Shown: one piece after another, positions 29,112 to 39,484 of the stretch
Layout: every line of letters starts with the position of its first letter
Numbering within the stretch: position 1 is the first letter of the stretch
From: Spirogloea muscicola
Taxonomy: Eukaryota; Streptophyta; Zygnematophyceae; Spirogloeales; Spirogloeaceae
NCBI GenBank assembly: GCA_009602725.1
Contig: WELB01000119.1
Coordinates: 326,771 to 372,328 of the forward strand
DNA: 45,558 bases
Direction: 5' to 3'
The notes under the pieces: model-generated
What the model saw: the letters and a program-made list of their open reading frames with translations, nothing else
What the model was told of the DNA's origin: nothing
Database searches by the model: none
Position numbers and translations under genes: made by a program

Positions 29112-29647
29112 TGTGACATCTCTGCATCTAAACACACAGGGCTAGTCCCTTGGACTCGTGCTACAGGCCTCTGGCCCTGTGTGCCAGCCTCTTGTATTCA
29201 TCGTGTCCCCTTGTCAGGCCCGCCCCTCTGAGGGAGGGCCCTGGGGGCGACCCTCGTCACACCCTCAGGGGAGGGGTGGCAGGAGAACCGCTATAAGTAG
29301 TGGGCCTTGGTCAGACTCCGCAGTCGACCAACGCCCGAGAGAGACACAGCCCTGCTGCTGCCTAGCCAGCCCCGCTGCTGCCTGCTGCTGCCGCCGCCAC
29401 CACAGCTCTGCTGCTGCCGCCTGCTGCCAGCCCGTCGCCTCAGCTGCGGGCCCTGCCGGCTCTCCGTAAGTCTATTGGTAGAGTCACCGCCCTAGGGCGG
29501 TGCCTCAGGGTAAGACTTCCGCTGCGCTCTGTGCGCGTATGTGCGTTGGCGTTCTCCTGTACGAGGGTTGTCTCCAAAACACCCTATACTCCAAGCAAAC
29601 AAGGACACCCTGACTCTAATTGTGTGATTAGATGCAGAGATGTCACA
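29112..29647 (+). repeat. Family A LTR fragment with an inverted 28-bp end
   Basis: 29141-29647 is the last about 500 bp of a plus-strand A LTR. In front of it, 29112-29139 is the reverse complement of its own last 28 bp (one difference), so the block starts TGTGACATCTCTGCATCTAA and ends in the matching TTAGATGCAGAGATGTCACA. The flanks GTGGC and CTCAG are not a target duplication. Confidence 0.88.
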
Positions 29648-29775
29648 CTCAGCCCCCAAGGCTCCTCGTGCTTCCCCGTGCCACCTTCCCTCCAGGAATG
29701 TGAGCGGGCCACTACTAGTCGGTCATGTAATAACAACAGAGCCGTGTGACTTAACCAAACGGCCGGCTCATTGCA
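29648..29775 (-). repeat. Family C 3' LTR with internal deletion
   Basis: CTCAGCCCCCAAGGCTCCTC to GAATGTGAGCGGG is joined to GTCGGTCATGTAATAACAAC and the LTR start (minus TGCAATGAGCCGG). About 200 bp of C LTR between these parts are missing, and the 3' part of the LTR is absent because the A fragment is joined there. The polypurine tract follows at 29776-29790. Confidence 0.83.
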
Positions 29776-30710
29776 TACCTCCCCACTCTGGTGTTCACGT
29801 CCTCAGGAACAACGAGAGAACAGCCGACAGGAATAAAGATACCGACGGCTGCTGCCTCTACCAAGCCTATGATAATTACCGCCCTTGGCCAAGAATTTCC
29901 TGAGAGCATCTGGACAATTTGCCAAATTGGCCGCAGGCTCCCACGTGCTGTGCTCAGGCCATTACCCGAGCCACTTCACCAGATACTCACGGGTCTGACG
30001 CCCTCGAGACTTGTCCCTGTGAGACAAGATCTCTTCCACCTCAAACTCAAGATCACCCTCGACGACTAATGGAGGTGGAGGCGGTTGGACACGACCATCC
30101 GGAAGGAAGGCCCTCAGCTGAGACACATGGATGGAGGTTATGGACCGTCCAATGCACCGGTGTCTTGAGCTCGTAGGATACCTTGCCCACAAGGCGTACT
30201 ACTGCAAATGGTCCAACCCACTTGGGCAGCAACTTGCGCGTACCCACAGCCCGCAAGGATAGTGCTTCGTTCTAAGCAGCATTGCACAACCAAAATTGAA
30301 GGACACGTCCTTCCAATGTTTGTCAGCAGAAGCCTTCTGGGCAATTTCCAAAAATTGCCGAGCTCGTCTCTGAGCCTCCAAGAGGGCCCCAGTAAAGGCT
30401 ATCGCGGCGGGAACTCGTTCCGGCCTCCCCACCTGAAGCGGAGCTCGGGGATGCTGACCATAGATGAGGAAGAATGGAGTCTCCTTTGTGGACGCATGAT
30501 AGGCATTGTTCACAGCGTGCTCAGCTGGAGCCAAATACTCATCCCAGGCAGTCTGGCTGGGGTTGACGAAGTGCCTCAGCATGTCCTCGAGAACTCGATT
30601 CAACCTCTCAGTTTGGCCATCCGTTTGTGGATGATAGGCTGTGGACATGGCCTGTTTCGTGCCAATAAGCTTGGAAGCTTTCTTTCAGAAGTGACCTGTA
30701 AAGCGATTGG
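29776..30710 (-). pseudogene. pol: C element 2: integrase C-terminal part and chromodomain
   Basis: Minus strand: FTGHF and [25 protein letters not shown] (about 30700-30600, end of the catalytic core with its glutamate), [20 protein letters not shown], the [21 protein letters not shown] module (frame-shifted near 30250) and a chromodomain with [25 protein letters not shown] (about 30070-29962). It is the 3' part of the minus-strand element whose gag lies at 34331-37329; the part between is replaced by a plus-strand C fragment starting at 30711. Confidence 0.87.
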
Positions 30711-33256
30711 CTCGCAGGGGCTACGGTGTTTAGCTCCCTGGACCTCGCAAGTGGGTATCACCAAATTCGAATCACGCCTGCGGATGTTCCAAAGTCGGCA
30801 TTTCGTACGCCGCTTGGGCATTTTCAGTTCAAGGTGCTGAGCTTTGGTTTGACCAATGCCCGGCTACGTTCCAGGCGGTGATGTCGAGGGTCTTTGGCCC
30901 CCTGCTCTACGATTTTGTGCTGGTTTACTTGGATGACATACTGGTGTTCAGCAAAACGCCTGAAGATCACGTGAAGCACCTGCGCCAAGTGCTGCAGTTT
31001 CTGCGTGAAAATCAAATGTATGCCAAGCGGTCCAAGTGCACATTTAACCAGCCACAGCTGACATACCTCGGGCATGTCGTGGGCAAAGACGGCATACGTG
31101 TCGACCCCAAGAAGACTTCGGTCGTACGACATTGGCCTGTGCCACAAAGTGTGCCTCAATTGCGTTCCTTTTTGGGATTCGCAAACTATTTCCGAAAGTT
31201 CCTACAAGGCTATGGGAACTTGGCACTTCCTCTTACGAAGCTGACTCGTAAGGACGTTCCTTGGGATTGGTCGTCCGAATGCCGGACGGCATTTGAGGGA
31301 ATACAGCAGGCGATGACATCTCCGCCTGTGCTGGCCTTTCCTCGTGAAGGCGTGCCATATGAACTCGTCTGCGATGCCTCTTTGACCGGCATTGGTGCCG
31401 TGCTCTTGCAAGAGGGTCACCCGTTAGCGTTTGAGAGCCGCCTGCTGATCCCTGCAGAGCGAAATTACACTACGGGCGAGCAGGCATTGCTGGCTGTGGT
31501 GCACGCCTTACGTGTCTGGAGGTGCTACCTGGAAGGTGTGGCATTTACGGTTGTCACGGATCATTGCCCGTTGACATATTTCCACACGCAGCAGCATTTG
31601 ACTAGGCGTCAAGCTCGATGGGCTGAGTGCATGGCACAATTCGATTTCCAGTGGGTTTATCGCCCTGGACGTCTTAATGTTGCAGACCCTGTGAGTCGCA
31701 ACATTCGCGGCGCTGATGCGTTGGCTTCCTTGAATGCTTCTGGAGTGCGGGCTACAGGACTGCGTCCGACTCGTCAAGCTTTTCGGCACACCACGGTTGA
31801 GCTCTCTGAGCTCTATGTGCGAATCCGTAAAGGGTATGGCACAGACCCATGGTTTGCTGACGCCGCCAACGTACGCACCCTCACCGATGACAAAGGCTTC
31901 TGGTGGCAAGGTGACGCTATTGTGGTCCCCGACTGCAATGCCTTGCGCACAGACATTATGCAAGAGTTGCATGATACGCCTTACAGTGGTCATTTGGGAG
32001 TGAGCAAAACCAAACAGGCTGTGCGACGCCTCTTTTGGTGGAAGGGCTTTTCAGCCCAGGTGCGCGCCTTTGTGGCAAGCTGTGCCACATGCCAGCGTAG
32101 TAAGGCAATCTCTGGCAAGCCTGCCGGATTACTTCAGCCTTTGCAGATTCCGGAGCGGAATTGGGCTGATGTTAGTGTGGATTTTATCACACAATTGCCT
32201 AAGACGCGGAATGGCTATGATGCCATTGTCGTCTTTGTGGATCGCCTGGGTAAAATGGTGCATTTTGCTCCCACTACTACGCAGGCATCTGCGAAGGATT
32301 TCGCTGGCATCTTTGTGGATAAGGTGTGGAAGCTACATGGAGTACCTGAGAGGCTGGTCTCGGACCGCGATCCTCGCTTTACAGGTCACTTCTGGAAAGA
32401 AGTCTGCAAGCTCATTGGCACGCGGCAGTCCATGTCCACAGCCTTTCATCCACAAACGGATGGCCAAACTGAGCGAATGAATCGAGTTCTTGAGGACATG
32501 TTGAGGCACTTTAGCAATTCTAGCCACACTAACTGGGATGACTATTTGGCTCCAGCTGAATATGCTGTCAACAATGCCTATCATGCGTCCACCAATGAGA
32601 CTCCATTCTTCCTCAACTATGGTCAGCATCCCCGAGCTCCACTTCAGGTGGGGAGGCCGGAACGGGTTCCCGCCGCGGTAGCCTTTACTGGGACCCTCTT
32701 GGAGGCTCAGAGACGAGCTCGGCATTTCTTGGAAATTGCCCAGAGTCGCCAGAAGGCTTATGCTGACAAACATCGGAAGGACGTGTCCTTCCATGTTGGT
32801 GCGCAAGTGCTGCTGGGCACGAAGCACTTATCCTTGCGGGCTGTGGGTACGCGCAAGTTGCTGCCCAAGTGGGTTGGACCATTTGCAGTAGTACGCCTTG
32901 TGGGCAAGGTGTCCTACGAGTTGAAGACACCGGTGCATTGGAAGGTCCATAACGTCTTCCATGTGTCTCAACTGAGGGCCTTCCTTTCTGATGGTCGTGT
33001 GCAACCGCCCCCACCTCCACTAGTCATCGAGGATGATCTTGAGTTTGAGGTGGAAGAGATCTTGTCTCACAGGGACAAGCCTCGAGGGCGTAAGACCCGT
33101 GAGTACTTGGTGAAGTGGCTCGGGTATGGGCCTGAGCACAACACGTGGGAGCCTGCGGCCAATCTGGCAAATTGCCCAGATGCTCTCAGGGAATACCTGG
33201 CCAAGGGTGGTAATTCTCCTAGGCTTGGTAGAAGCAGCAGCCGTCGGGCATCTTAA
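30711..33256 (+). CDS. pol: C-lineage pol: RT C-half, RNase H, integrase, chromodomain
   Basis: The best-preserved pol in the window. RT enters in mid-domain ([23 protein letters not shown]); one missing base near 30861 separates this from a 792-aa frame, 30878-33256. In that frame: catalytic YLDD at residues 17-20, RNase H aspartate 166 in [15 protein letters not shown] and [12 protein letters not shown] near 230, integrase zinc finger ([18 protein letters not shown]) near 370-410, DD35E core ([24 protein letters not shown] to DGQTERMN with exactly 35 residues between the second Asp and Glu), the [14 protein letters not shown] module near 665, and a chromodomain ([37 protein letters not shown]) near 724-780. 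A polypurine tract and LTR follow. The 5' half of the element is gone. Confidence 0.92.
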
Positions 33257-33300
33257 TACCTGTCGGCTGTTTTCTCGTTGTTCCCGAGGACGTGCACACC

Positions 33301-33314
33301 AAAGTGGGGAGGTA
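33301..33314 (+). other. Polypurine tract
   Basis: AAAGTGGGGAGGTA directly before the C LTR start TGTAATGAACC. Confidence 0.88.
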
Positions 33315-33860
33315 TGTAATGAACCAGCCGTTTGGTTAAGCCACATGGCTCTGTTTGCATTACATGACCGGCTATTTGGGACAAGTGGGCCCGCCAGGTG
33401 GCGGGCTGGCTTGCCGGGCAAGAGGCCCGCCCAGAGACGGGTCCAGCCCGTCCAGAAATACTCCTCGCCAGGATCCGCCCGTTCAAGGGAGGATCTTTGG
33501 CCCGCCGTCTGGCAGGCCATGGGGCGACCCGCTCACACCCCTGGAGGGGGGGGTGGCACAGGAAAGCACGAAGAGCCTTGGGGCTGAGGCTTGAGGGAGT
33601 TCGAACCGGTGAAGCCCAGGAGCAGCCTTGCCGCTGCTCGCCGCCGCAGCCGCCGCCGCACCTTGCTGCGGGGCCTGCTGCGCCGGCCTGCGCCCAGGAG
33701 GTGGAGTCGCCGCCGGACGGCGGCGCCAACGGGGCCTGTCTTCCGCTGCGCCTATGCGCTAGTGCTTTGCCTGTGTAGTGGGTTGGTCCCTACACCCCTA
33801 CAGCCGAACTCAAGAAGGACTGCTCACCCAAAATGCGTGTGTAGGGCGAGGTTCCTTACA
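33315..33860 (+). repeat. Family C 3' LTR
   Basis: A 546-bp LTR, TGTAATGAACCAGCCG to GGTTCCTTACA. It has the CACCCC..GGGGGGGTGGCA promoter block at 33535-33565 without a clear TATA, a GCCGC-rich stretch, hairpin CGCCGCC GGAC GGCGGCG at 33708-33725 and TCTTCCGCTGCGCC after it. The right neighbour is minus-strand C pol. Confidence 0.91.
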
Positions 33861-34330
33861 ATAGCGGACAGCAGAATGGAAGCCCTTGCCGCCAGCGGCG
33901 GTGCACAGGGAAGCTGCTTGCAGAGGACAAGGCGCCTTGCGCCACGTTGTACAGTGCAAGTTTGGCGTTTAAAATCAAGGCATGCTGATGTGGCACAAAG
34001 TCAGTCATCTCCCAAAATCAAATCGAATGCAGCAGTCACCGCAGTGGCGCAGCAAGGCACCTCGGCTTAGTATTGCTTAATGCAAATTGGAGTTGTGCAC
34101 AAACCCAGCCCATCGGTGGGGTAACCATTGGCCAATGTCACTCTAAGTAGACCATCTGCTTGCAAATGCAAGCCAGTGGAGCACACCAAATCCCTGCTGA
34201 CGAAGGACAAGGCTCCTGAGTATATGAGGATCCTAGCTGGTGCTGCAGCAACCAGCCCCTCAAATAGCATAGTGTGTCCCTTATGGACACTGCGAAGGAA
34301 TGGGGTGCGAGCGACACATACTCTGACCAC
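33861..34330 (-). pseudogene. pol: C element 2 protease region
   Basis: Minus strand: aspartic protease with ILIYSGALSFVSRDLVC where the copy at 42935 has LMDSGGSVSFVNRNLVC, so the catalytic DSG has become YSG; then GLGLCTTP and, after a shift, words around SNAAVTAVAQQ and the CTVQRGARR-like region near 33950. It ends at 33861 against the C LTR of the plus-strand fragment, before RT. Confidence 0.8.
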
Positions 34331-34980
34331 TGTCGGGTAAGGTCTACGCTGAGTGGCATCGACACTACGCCTAAGGAGCCTGTATCTAGCCTCGTGCTAG
34401 CACAACAGCGACATCAACAGCAGAGCTCAATCAATCGCACCGCGCTTCTGTGGCACAATGAAGAACAAGATTTCTTCAGGCCGACGGCGCTTAGGCCAGC
34501 TCAGATAGACATCAGCAGCCACTTGCAAGTCATTGTGGGCAACCCACACCAACAGAGGCCCTCCGGACTACAGACCTTGTAATATAGTAGAAAAGGAGCG
34601 CACAACCGGTATGCTGGTCGATGGGCGATCAATGCCAGCAAGATCAAACAGCTCAAGTGCTTCTGGCTGACTGATATAGCTTGCAGGGGCAAGGGTCAAG
34701 CAGTCACGCTTGCCTTGAAGTTGCCGTTGTCCCGGCGCAAAGGGCGCTGTGGACGCGGTCGCGATGAAGACGGACCTGCCGTTGGGCAGTACCTAATCTG
34801 GTGCGTCTTGTCTCCGCAGCCACGGCAGCCACCACCACCTTTCTTACGCGGCCTCTGGAAGCCGCCTTCACCTGCCGCGCGTGGCTTCTGGAAGCTGCCG
34901 TGGGGACGAGCGTTCTGGCCCTCCTTAGGGTTGAACCGCTTCCTGCCCCGTTCTACCTCTGCCGACCTGCCTGCCTCAAG
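34331..34980 (-). pseudogene. gag: C element 2 gag C-part with zinc knuckle
   Basis: On the minus strand, 34985 to about 34700 reads a basic Gly/Pro-rich stretch and the knuckle CRGCGDKTHQIRYC (a CCHC with His and Cys spacing kept), then RPQRPLRRDN. A shared P-rich linker with stops follows toward protease. The frame is the direct continuation of the gag at 35319-35773 once that block is turned around. Confidence 0.82.
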
Positions 34981-35318
34981 CAGTGACTAGCGCCAAGGAG
35001 GTGACGCGCCAGGCCAATAGCCTGGCTCACGGGGTCAAGGGCTGAGGCCATGCAGCCATGAGGACGCGAGAGAGCTGGTCAATCCGGTCGGCCCGCGGGG
35101 CGCCGGCCTGAGGGAGAGCTGAACCACCCGGCCGGCCTGCAGGGCGTGAGCCCGAGGCGTGCCGACAGGGTACGGAGCCCGGGACCCTCGAACCGAAGTT
35201 AGCTACACGGAGTGCAGCCAAGCTACCCGCACCGTTTGGGACTCCAAACGGTAGATACGTTACGCTCATGTAAGGTTATCGCGCGCCGTTGGCACCTTCA
35301 AACGGCGGAAACGTTACA
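34981..35318 (-). repeat. Family A LTR, 5' part, inverted
   Basis: Minus strand TGTAACGTTTCCGCCG to GCTAGTCACTG, i.e. the first 338 bp of an A LTR. The remaining part of the same LTR is found at 35774-36333 on the other strand. See the inversion finding. Confidence 0.9.
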
Positions 35319-35773
35319 CCAAGGAGGCGAAAGCGACGATATGGGTGCCGCTGGCTGCGACCTACCTCGCATGGGAGCCTCCCGAGTGGTGGGACTCCAT
35401 CAAAAAGACTAAGATGCCAGCCGAGTACTACGATTGGGGGTTCTCGGCTGAGCAGCTGATGTTGGCGGACGGCGACCCACATGCGGAGCTGCGAACCCGC
35501 GACGAGCTGGATGCGGTTCGCATGGGAAGCGAGAGAAGCGCTGACTTTGAGCCCTACGTGCGACGCTTCGGGCTGCTCATCTCCAAGCTGAGAAATGAGC
35601 CTATGCAGGCAATTGACCAGTGCCAGCGCTTTAAGGCTGGGCTGCCATTCGACACGCCCTCGTGGGTGGCGCCGGACCCCGCTACTACCAAGGTGTTCAC
35701 CGACTTGTCCAAGATGGTCGAGCACGCCAGGAACTGGTCAGCACGCCGGATCTTGGGCGTGCCAAGCGTCCCC
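35319..35773 (+). pseudogene. gag: C element 2 gag middle, inverted block
   Basis: Open on the plus strand: KATIWVPLAATYLAWEPPEWW, EYYDWGFSAEQLML, DPHAELRTRDELDAVRMG, FEPYVRRFGLLISKL, DQCQRFKAGLPFDTP and VFTDLSKMVEHARNWS. These are capsid words shared with C element 3 at 41520-41900. It is open for about 150 codons, in opposite orientation to the gag parts on both sides, which fits inversion of 34981-35773. Confidence 0.87.
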
Positions 35774-36338
35774 CAGCGCGCCAGTCCCTTGGACTCGCGC
35801 GCCGGCCTCTTGGCGCTAGTCCCTTGGACTCGTGCTAAAGGCCACTGGCCCTGTGTGCCAGCCTGTTGTATTTGTCGTGTCGTGTCCCCTTGTCAGGCCC
35901 GCCCCTCCAAGGGAGGGCCTTGGAGGCGACCCTCGTCACACCCTCAGGGGAGGGGTGGCAGGAGAACCGCTATAAGTAGTGGGCCTTGGTCAGACTCCGG
36001 AGTCGACCAACGCCCGAGAGAGACACAGCCCTGCTGCTGCCTAGCCAGCCCCGCTGCTGCCTACTGCTGCCGTCGCCGCCACAGCTCTGCTGTTGCCGTG
36101 TGCTGCCAGCCCGTCGCCGCAGCTCATCGCTGCGGGCCCTGCCGGCTCTCTGTAAGTCTATTGGTAGAGTCACCGCTCTAGGGCGTTGCCTCAGGGTAAG
36201 ACTTCCGCTGCGCTCTGTGCGCGTATATGCGTCGGCGTTCTCCTGTATGAGGGTTGTCTCCAAAACACCCTATGCTCGAATCCAAACCAGGACATTCTGA
36301 CTCTAACTGTGTGATTAGAGCAGAGATGTCACACTTGG
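35774..36338 (+). repeat. Family A LTR, remaining 3' part, with target duplication
   Basis: From CAGCGCGCCAGTCCC to GATGTCACA (36333), then CTTGG (36334-36338). The partner CTTGG is the reverse complement of CCAAG at 35319-35323, directly beside the inverted 5' part. TATA at about 35968-35976. Confidence 0.92.
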
Positions 36339-36870
36339 TGTCGAACCATTCCGCCATCTCGCTCAGCCAAGACTGCAGCCCACCCCAATACGTCTATCTG
36401 GTAAACTGGCGTGGTGGGTGGGCCGTTGCACGCCCATGCAGCGGATTGCCGGCGCTCTTGCGCACCAGATGCATCTCGGTATTGGTCTCTTGCGTATGCC
36501 GCTGTCCCGCACGGAGCTGGGCGATGGTGGTGCGGTGCTCCTCGCACAACAGCTGAAGCAGGCTGTAGAGCCCCTCCGGAACTGGGTCCATTGCAGCCTG
36601 GACTGCCGCCAGGTCCTGCGTAAGGAGTGCAACGCGTTGCAGGTCCCCAGCCGACAAGCCCTCCAGGCCTCCGGCTCCCAGCTCGCCATGCCCCTCTTGG
36701 GCCTGCCCCGCGTGGGCGTGCGCCGCTTGGACGTGCTCCGCAGCAGCCACTGCCTCGGCAGCTGGCCCGCAGCAGCCGCTGCCGCAGCAGCCGACCGCTC
36801 TGCCTCCTGAGGAGGGCTCGGCCGCGCACTGGAAGTATGTAATACCACGCTGTCTGAAGGACACTGAGTA
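36334..36870 (-). pseudogene. gag: C element 2 gag N-part
   Basis: Minus strand: an Ala/Gly-rich acidic start near 36840, LSAGDLQRVALLTQDLAAVQ (matching SAREVQRMALLTQDLSAAQ of C element 3), a helical stretch LLCEEHRTTIAQLRAGQRHTQE and MHLVRKSAGNPLHG, then after a shift WAAVLAE...EWFDTK up to the LTR target site. Joined in phase to the inverted block's KEAKATIW. Confidence 0.8.
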
Positions 36871-37342
36871 ATCAATTCAGGCTCCGACAGTCAGCAATTA
36901 CACACTCCATACTGCAACGCAGGACATCGCACGATTGGTGCGCCAGCGAGCGAGCAAGCAAGGCAGCGCGCAACTGCACACCTCAATCAGCAGGCAGGCA
37001 GACAGCCGCAGATATGATCAGGACCGACGCACTCAATCGATGCTAGCCATAACAATACCCTTACCACACAAAGGCTGCAGGCTCAAGCCCCACCTCAAAG
37101 AAGCGAACGCAGCAAGTGGTCCTCAGGGATCAGGCAGTCAGAGTTGGCGCTGATCGTGGCTGGCTCAGGTCGCAGCTCCCGGCGCCCTCGATGAGTCACA
37201 GCCTTCCGGACCAACGTCTGGCAAGGAACTTATCTTCAACCGAAAAGGTCAATCCAGCACATCAGGGGCATCCTTGCATCATCAGCAGCGAGCACAATAA
37301 CTCACAAGCGCGATGAATGCAAGACCGCCTCTGATACTGAAT
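36871..37342 (-). other. C element 2 leader and mutated PBS
   Basis: In minus sense the PBS position (about 37330-37341) reads TTCAGTATCAGAGG, i.e. the usual TTGGTATCAGAGG with two changes. A stem CTTGCAT..CATC/GATGATGCAAG follows (37325-37265), as in C element 3 and B. The rest, to the gag start near 36870, has no frame of note. Confidence 0.75.
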
Positions 37343-37878
37343 TGTAAAGAACTTCGCCCTACACATGCAGTCAGGGTGAGCAGTCGTCGTTGACTTCAGA
37401 TGGAGGGGGTTATAGAGGCCAACCCACTACACGGTGAAGCACTAGCGCATAGGCGCAGCGGAAGACTGGCCCTGTGGCGCCGCTGTCCGGCGGCGACTCC
37501 ACCTCCTGGGCCAGGCCGGCGCAGCAGGCCCCGCAGCAGAGTGCGGCGGCGGTTGCCGCGGCGAGCAGCGGCAAGGCTGCTCTTGAGCTTCACTGGCTTC
37601 GAACCTGATCGTCGAGCCTCAGCCCAAGGCTCCTCGTGCTTCCCCGTGTCACCCCCCCCGCTCCAGGGGTTGAGCGGGTCGCCCCAAGGGTGCGGCGGGC
37701 CCAAGATCCTCCGTTTGAACTGGCGAATCCTCGAGGGATATTTCAAACGGGCGGGACCCACGTCCGGGCGGGCCCTTGCCCGGCAAGCCAGCCCGCCACC
37801 TGGCGGGCCATTGTCCCAAATAGACGGTCTTGTGATGCCAACAGAGCCATGTGGCTCAAGCAAACGGCTGGGTTTACA
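37343..37878 (-). repeat. Family C 5' LTR of C element 2
   Basis: A 536-bp LTR. Minus strand TGTAAACCCAGCCG to GTTCTTTACA. Hairpin near 37478-37497 and promoter block near 37655-37685 (minus). The right flank GGGTCACGG has no visible partner because the other end of the element is deleted. Confidence 0.9.
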
Positions 37879-38218
37879 CCGGGTCACGGCCTTCATCGAC
37901 TGGTTGCGCCATTTCGACACCAGCAGCCTAGAATACCGCACGAAATCTCCGCGCATCGGGTGGCATCAAGCTCATCACAAGGCCTCAGCTCCGCTTGGAT
38001 CTCGCGATGAGCAGTGACGACCGAGATGATGAAGTACTCCCAGGTCTTGAAGACTCTGGCGTGGATGAGACGCCAGAGTCTTCAAGAAGATTGCGTCAGG
38101 GAGTCCCACCACTCACTTGGGATACGTTGCGTTGAGCGGCACTCTGGCCTACGCGTTCGTATCGCTCAACAGGAAAGGTTCCGTCATCAGGCCTGGCTCA
38201 GCGCTGAGCCAGGCCTGG
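37879..38218. other. 340-bp spacer with two long palindromes
   Basis: Non-LTR sequence between a C LTR and a B' LTR. It contains a perfect 18-bp inverted repeat (38045-38062/38070-38087) with a 7-nt loop and a perfect 30-bp palindrome (38188-38217). A short plus frame (38014-38238) is not convincing as a gene. Confidence 0.7.
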
Positions 38219-38716
38219 TGAAATGTCCTAAGCCCTAGACACGCAGTTAAGGATTAGTACGTCCTGCTTGGAGTTCGGACCTAGGAGGTTTAGGGATCAC
38301 CCCCCTACAGAGTGGACACGCCGGTTCACATAGAACACGTACGCACATACCGTGCAGCGGAAGCCTTACCCTGAGGCACCGCCGGAAGGCAGCGACTCTA
38401 CTGAGGATCTGGCTTAGTAGCTGTCCCCAGGTGCGGCGCAAGCATGGCACTTATGGAGAGCCGGCGATGGATACAGCGACGAGCTGCGGCGACGGGCTGA
38501 GCAGCAGACGGCAGCAGCAGAGCTATGGCGGCGGATGCGGCAGCAGGCAAGCAGGGCTGTGCCTCTCTCGGCGTCACTGGTCCGACTGAGCAGTCTGGCC
38601 TCGACCTACTACGGATAGCGTTCCACCTGCCACCCCTTCCCCGAGGGTGTGACGAGGGTCGTCCCAGGGCCCTCCCTCGGAGGGACGGGCCCAACAATGG
38701 AGACACGAAGCAGCAT
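38219..38716 (-). repeat. B' LTR (variant of family B), truncated
   Basis: Left to right: TGAAATGTCCTAAGCCCTAG, CTTGGAGTTCGGACCTAGGA, GGCACCGCCGGAAGGCAGCG (hairpin with G-T pairs), ACTTATGGAGAGCCGGCGATG, CAG-rich stretch and a TATA-like CCGTAGTAGG region near 38610, then CCCTTCCCCGAGGGTGTGAC. It ends around GGAGACACGAAG with the U3 start missing. Confidence 0.75.
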
Positions 38717-39352
38717 GGGTGACGAGGAGAGTCCCAGGGGCTCACCCTTGGCGGGGCTCACCCAACAATGGCGATGCTGGGTTCCACCCTTGGAGGGCGA
38801 GCCCGACATCGGGAATTGCTGCACAAGGTGCAGCAGCGAATTTACCGGCACAAGTGGGGACGCCTCAACGGTGACGAGACGATTCTGGAAGCTTACCGGG
38901 ACCATTGGCACGCCCAAACGGCGGCGAATCACAAATCCCCATTTGTCCAGTACACCCTTCGGGGTAAACCAAGGGGCGGACCCCCACACACCCAAGGGGA
39001 GGGTGGCATGGAAGAGCACTATAAGGGTCTACCATCAACCGCGGCTGAGGGACCTCCGATCGTTGAAGCCAGAAAGAGAGGCGCAGCCCTGCTGCTGCCT
39101 GCTGCCGCAGCCCGCCACTGTCAGACTGCTGCCGGCGTGCTGCGCGGCGTCCGTGGCCGACCCTTTGTGGGTTAGCGGCGGGCTGGTGCCCAGGAGGTGG
39201 AGACCCTGACGTTAGCGCCACAGGGCCAAGACTTCCGCTACGCGGACGCGCGAGTGCTTCTTCGCATAGGAATTGGCTCCTGAATGCCCTATGTCCGTAT
39301 CCAATAAGGACCTAACCCCTTAAATGCCTGTAAACAGGGTTGGGTCGTCACA
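38717..39352 (+). repeat. Family D LTR
   Basis: Ends GGTTGGGTCGTCACA directly before a PBS, so it acts as a 5' LTR. It has the promoter block CCCAAGGGGAGGGTGGCA and TATA (GCACTATAAGG) at 38992-39030, a CTGCTGCCTGCTGCCGC stretch near 39090, the AAGACTTCCGCTACGC motif near 39228 and the terminal stem ACCTAACCC/GGGTTGGGT at 39310-39345. The left boundary is uncertain; internal CACCCTTGG..GGGG repeats at 38745-38800. Confidence 0.75.
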
Positions 39353-39354
39353 AC

Positions 39355-39365
39355 TGGTATCAGAG
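39355..39365 (+). other. Primer-binding site of the D element
   Basis: TGGTATCAGAG two bases after the D LTR. About 115 bp of leader follow (CTTGCATTTTGC, GATGCTCTGGCCTGAC), then an E LTR; no gag or pol of D is present. Confidence 0.88.
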
Positions 39366-39484
39366 AAGTGCTTGCATTTTGCAGGCTTGTTCTGTTTTGA
39401 TACAGACTGCTTATGCACGGCTCCTCTTGATGCTCTGGCCTGACATTCTCTTTTGAGTGAAAAGTGTTTTCCAGAGCGGGTGCA

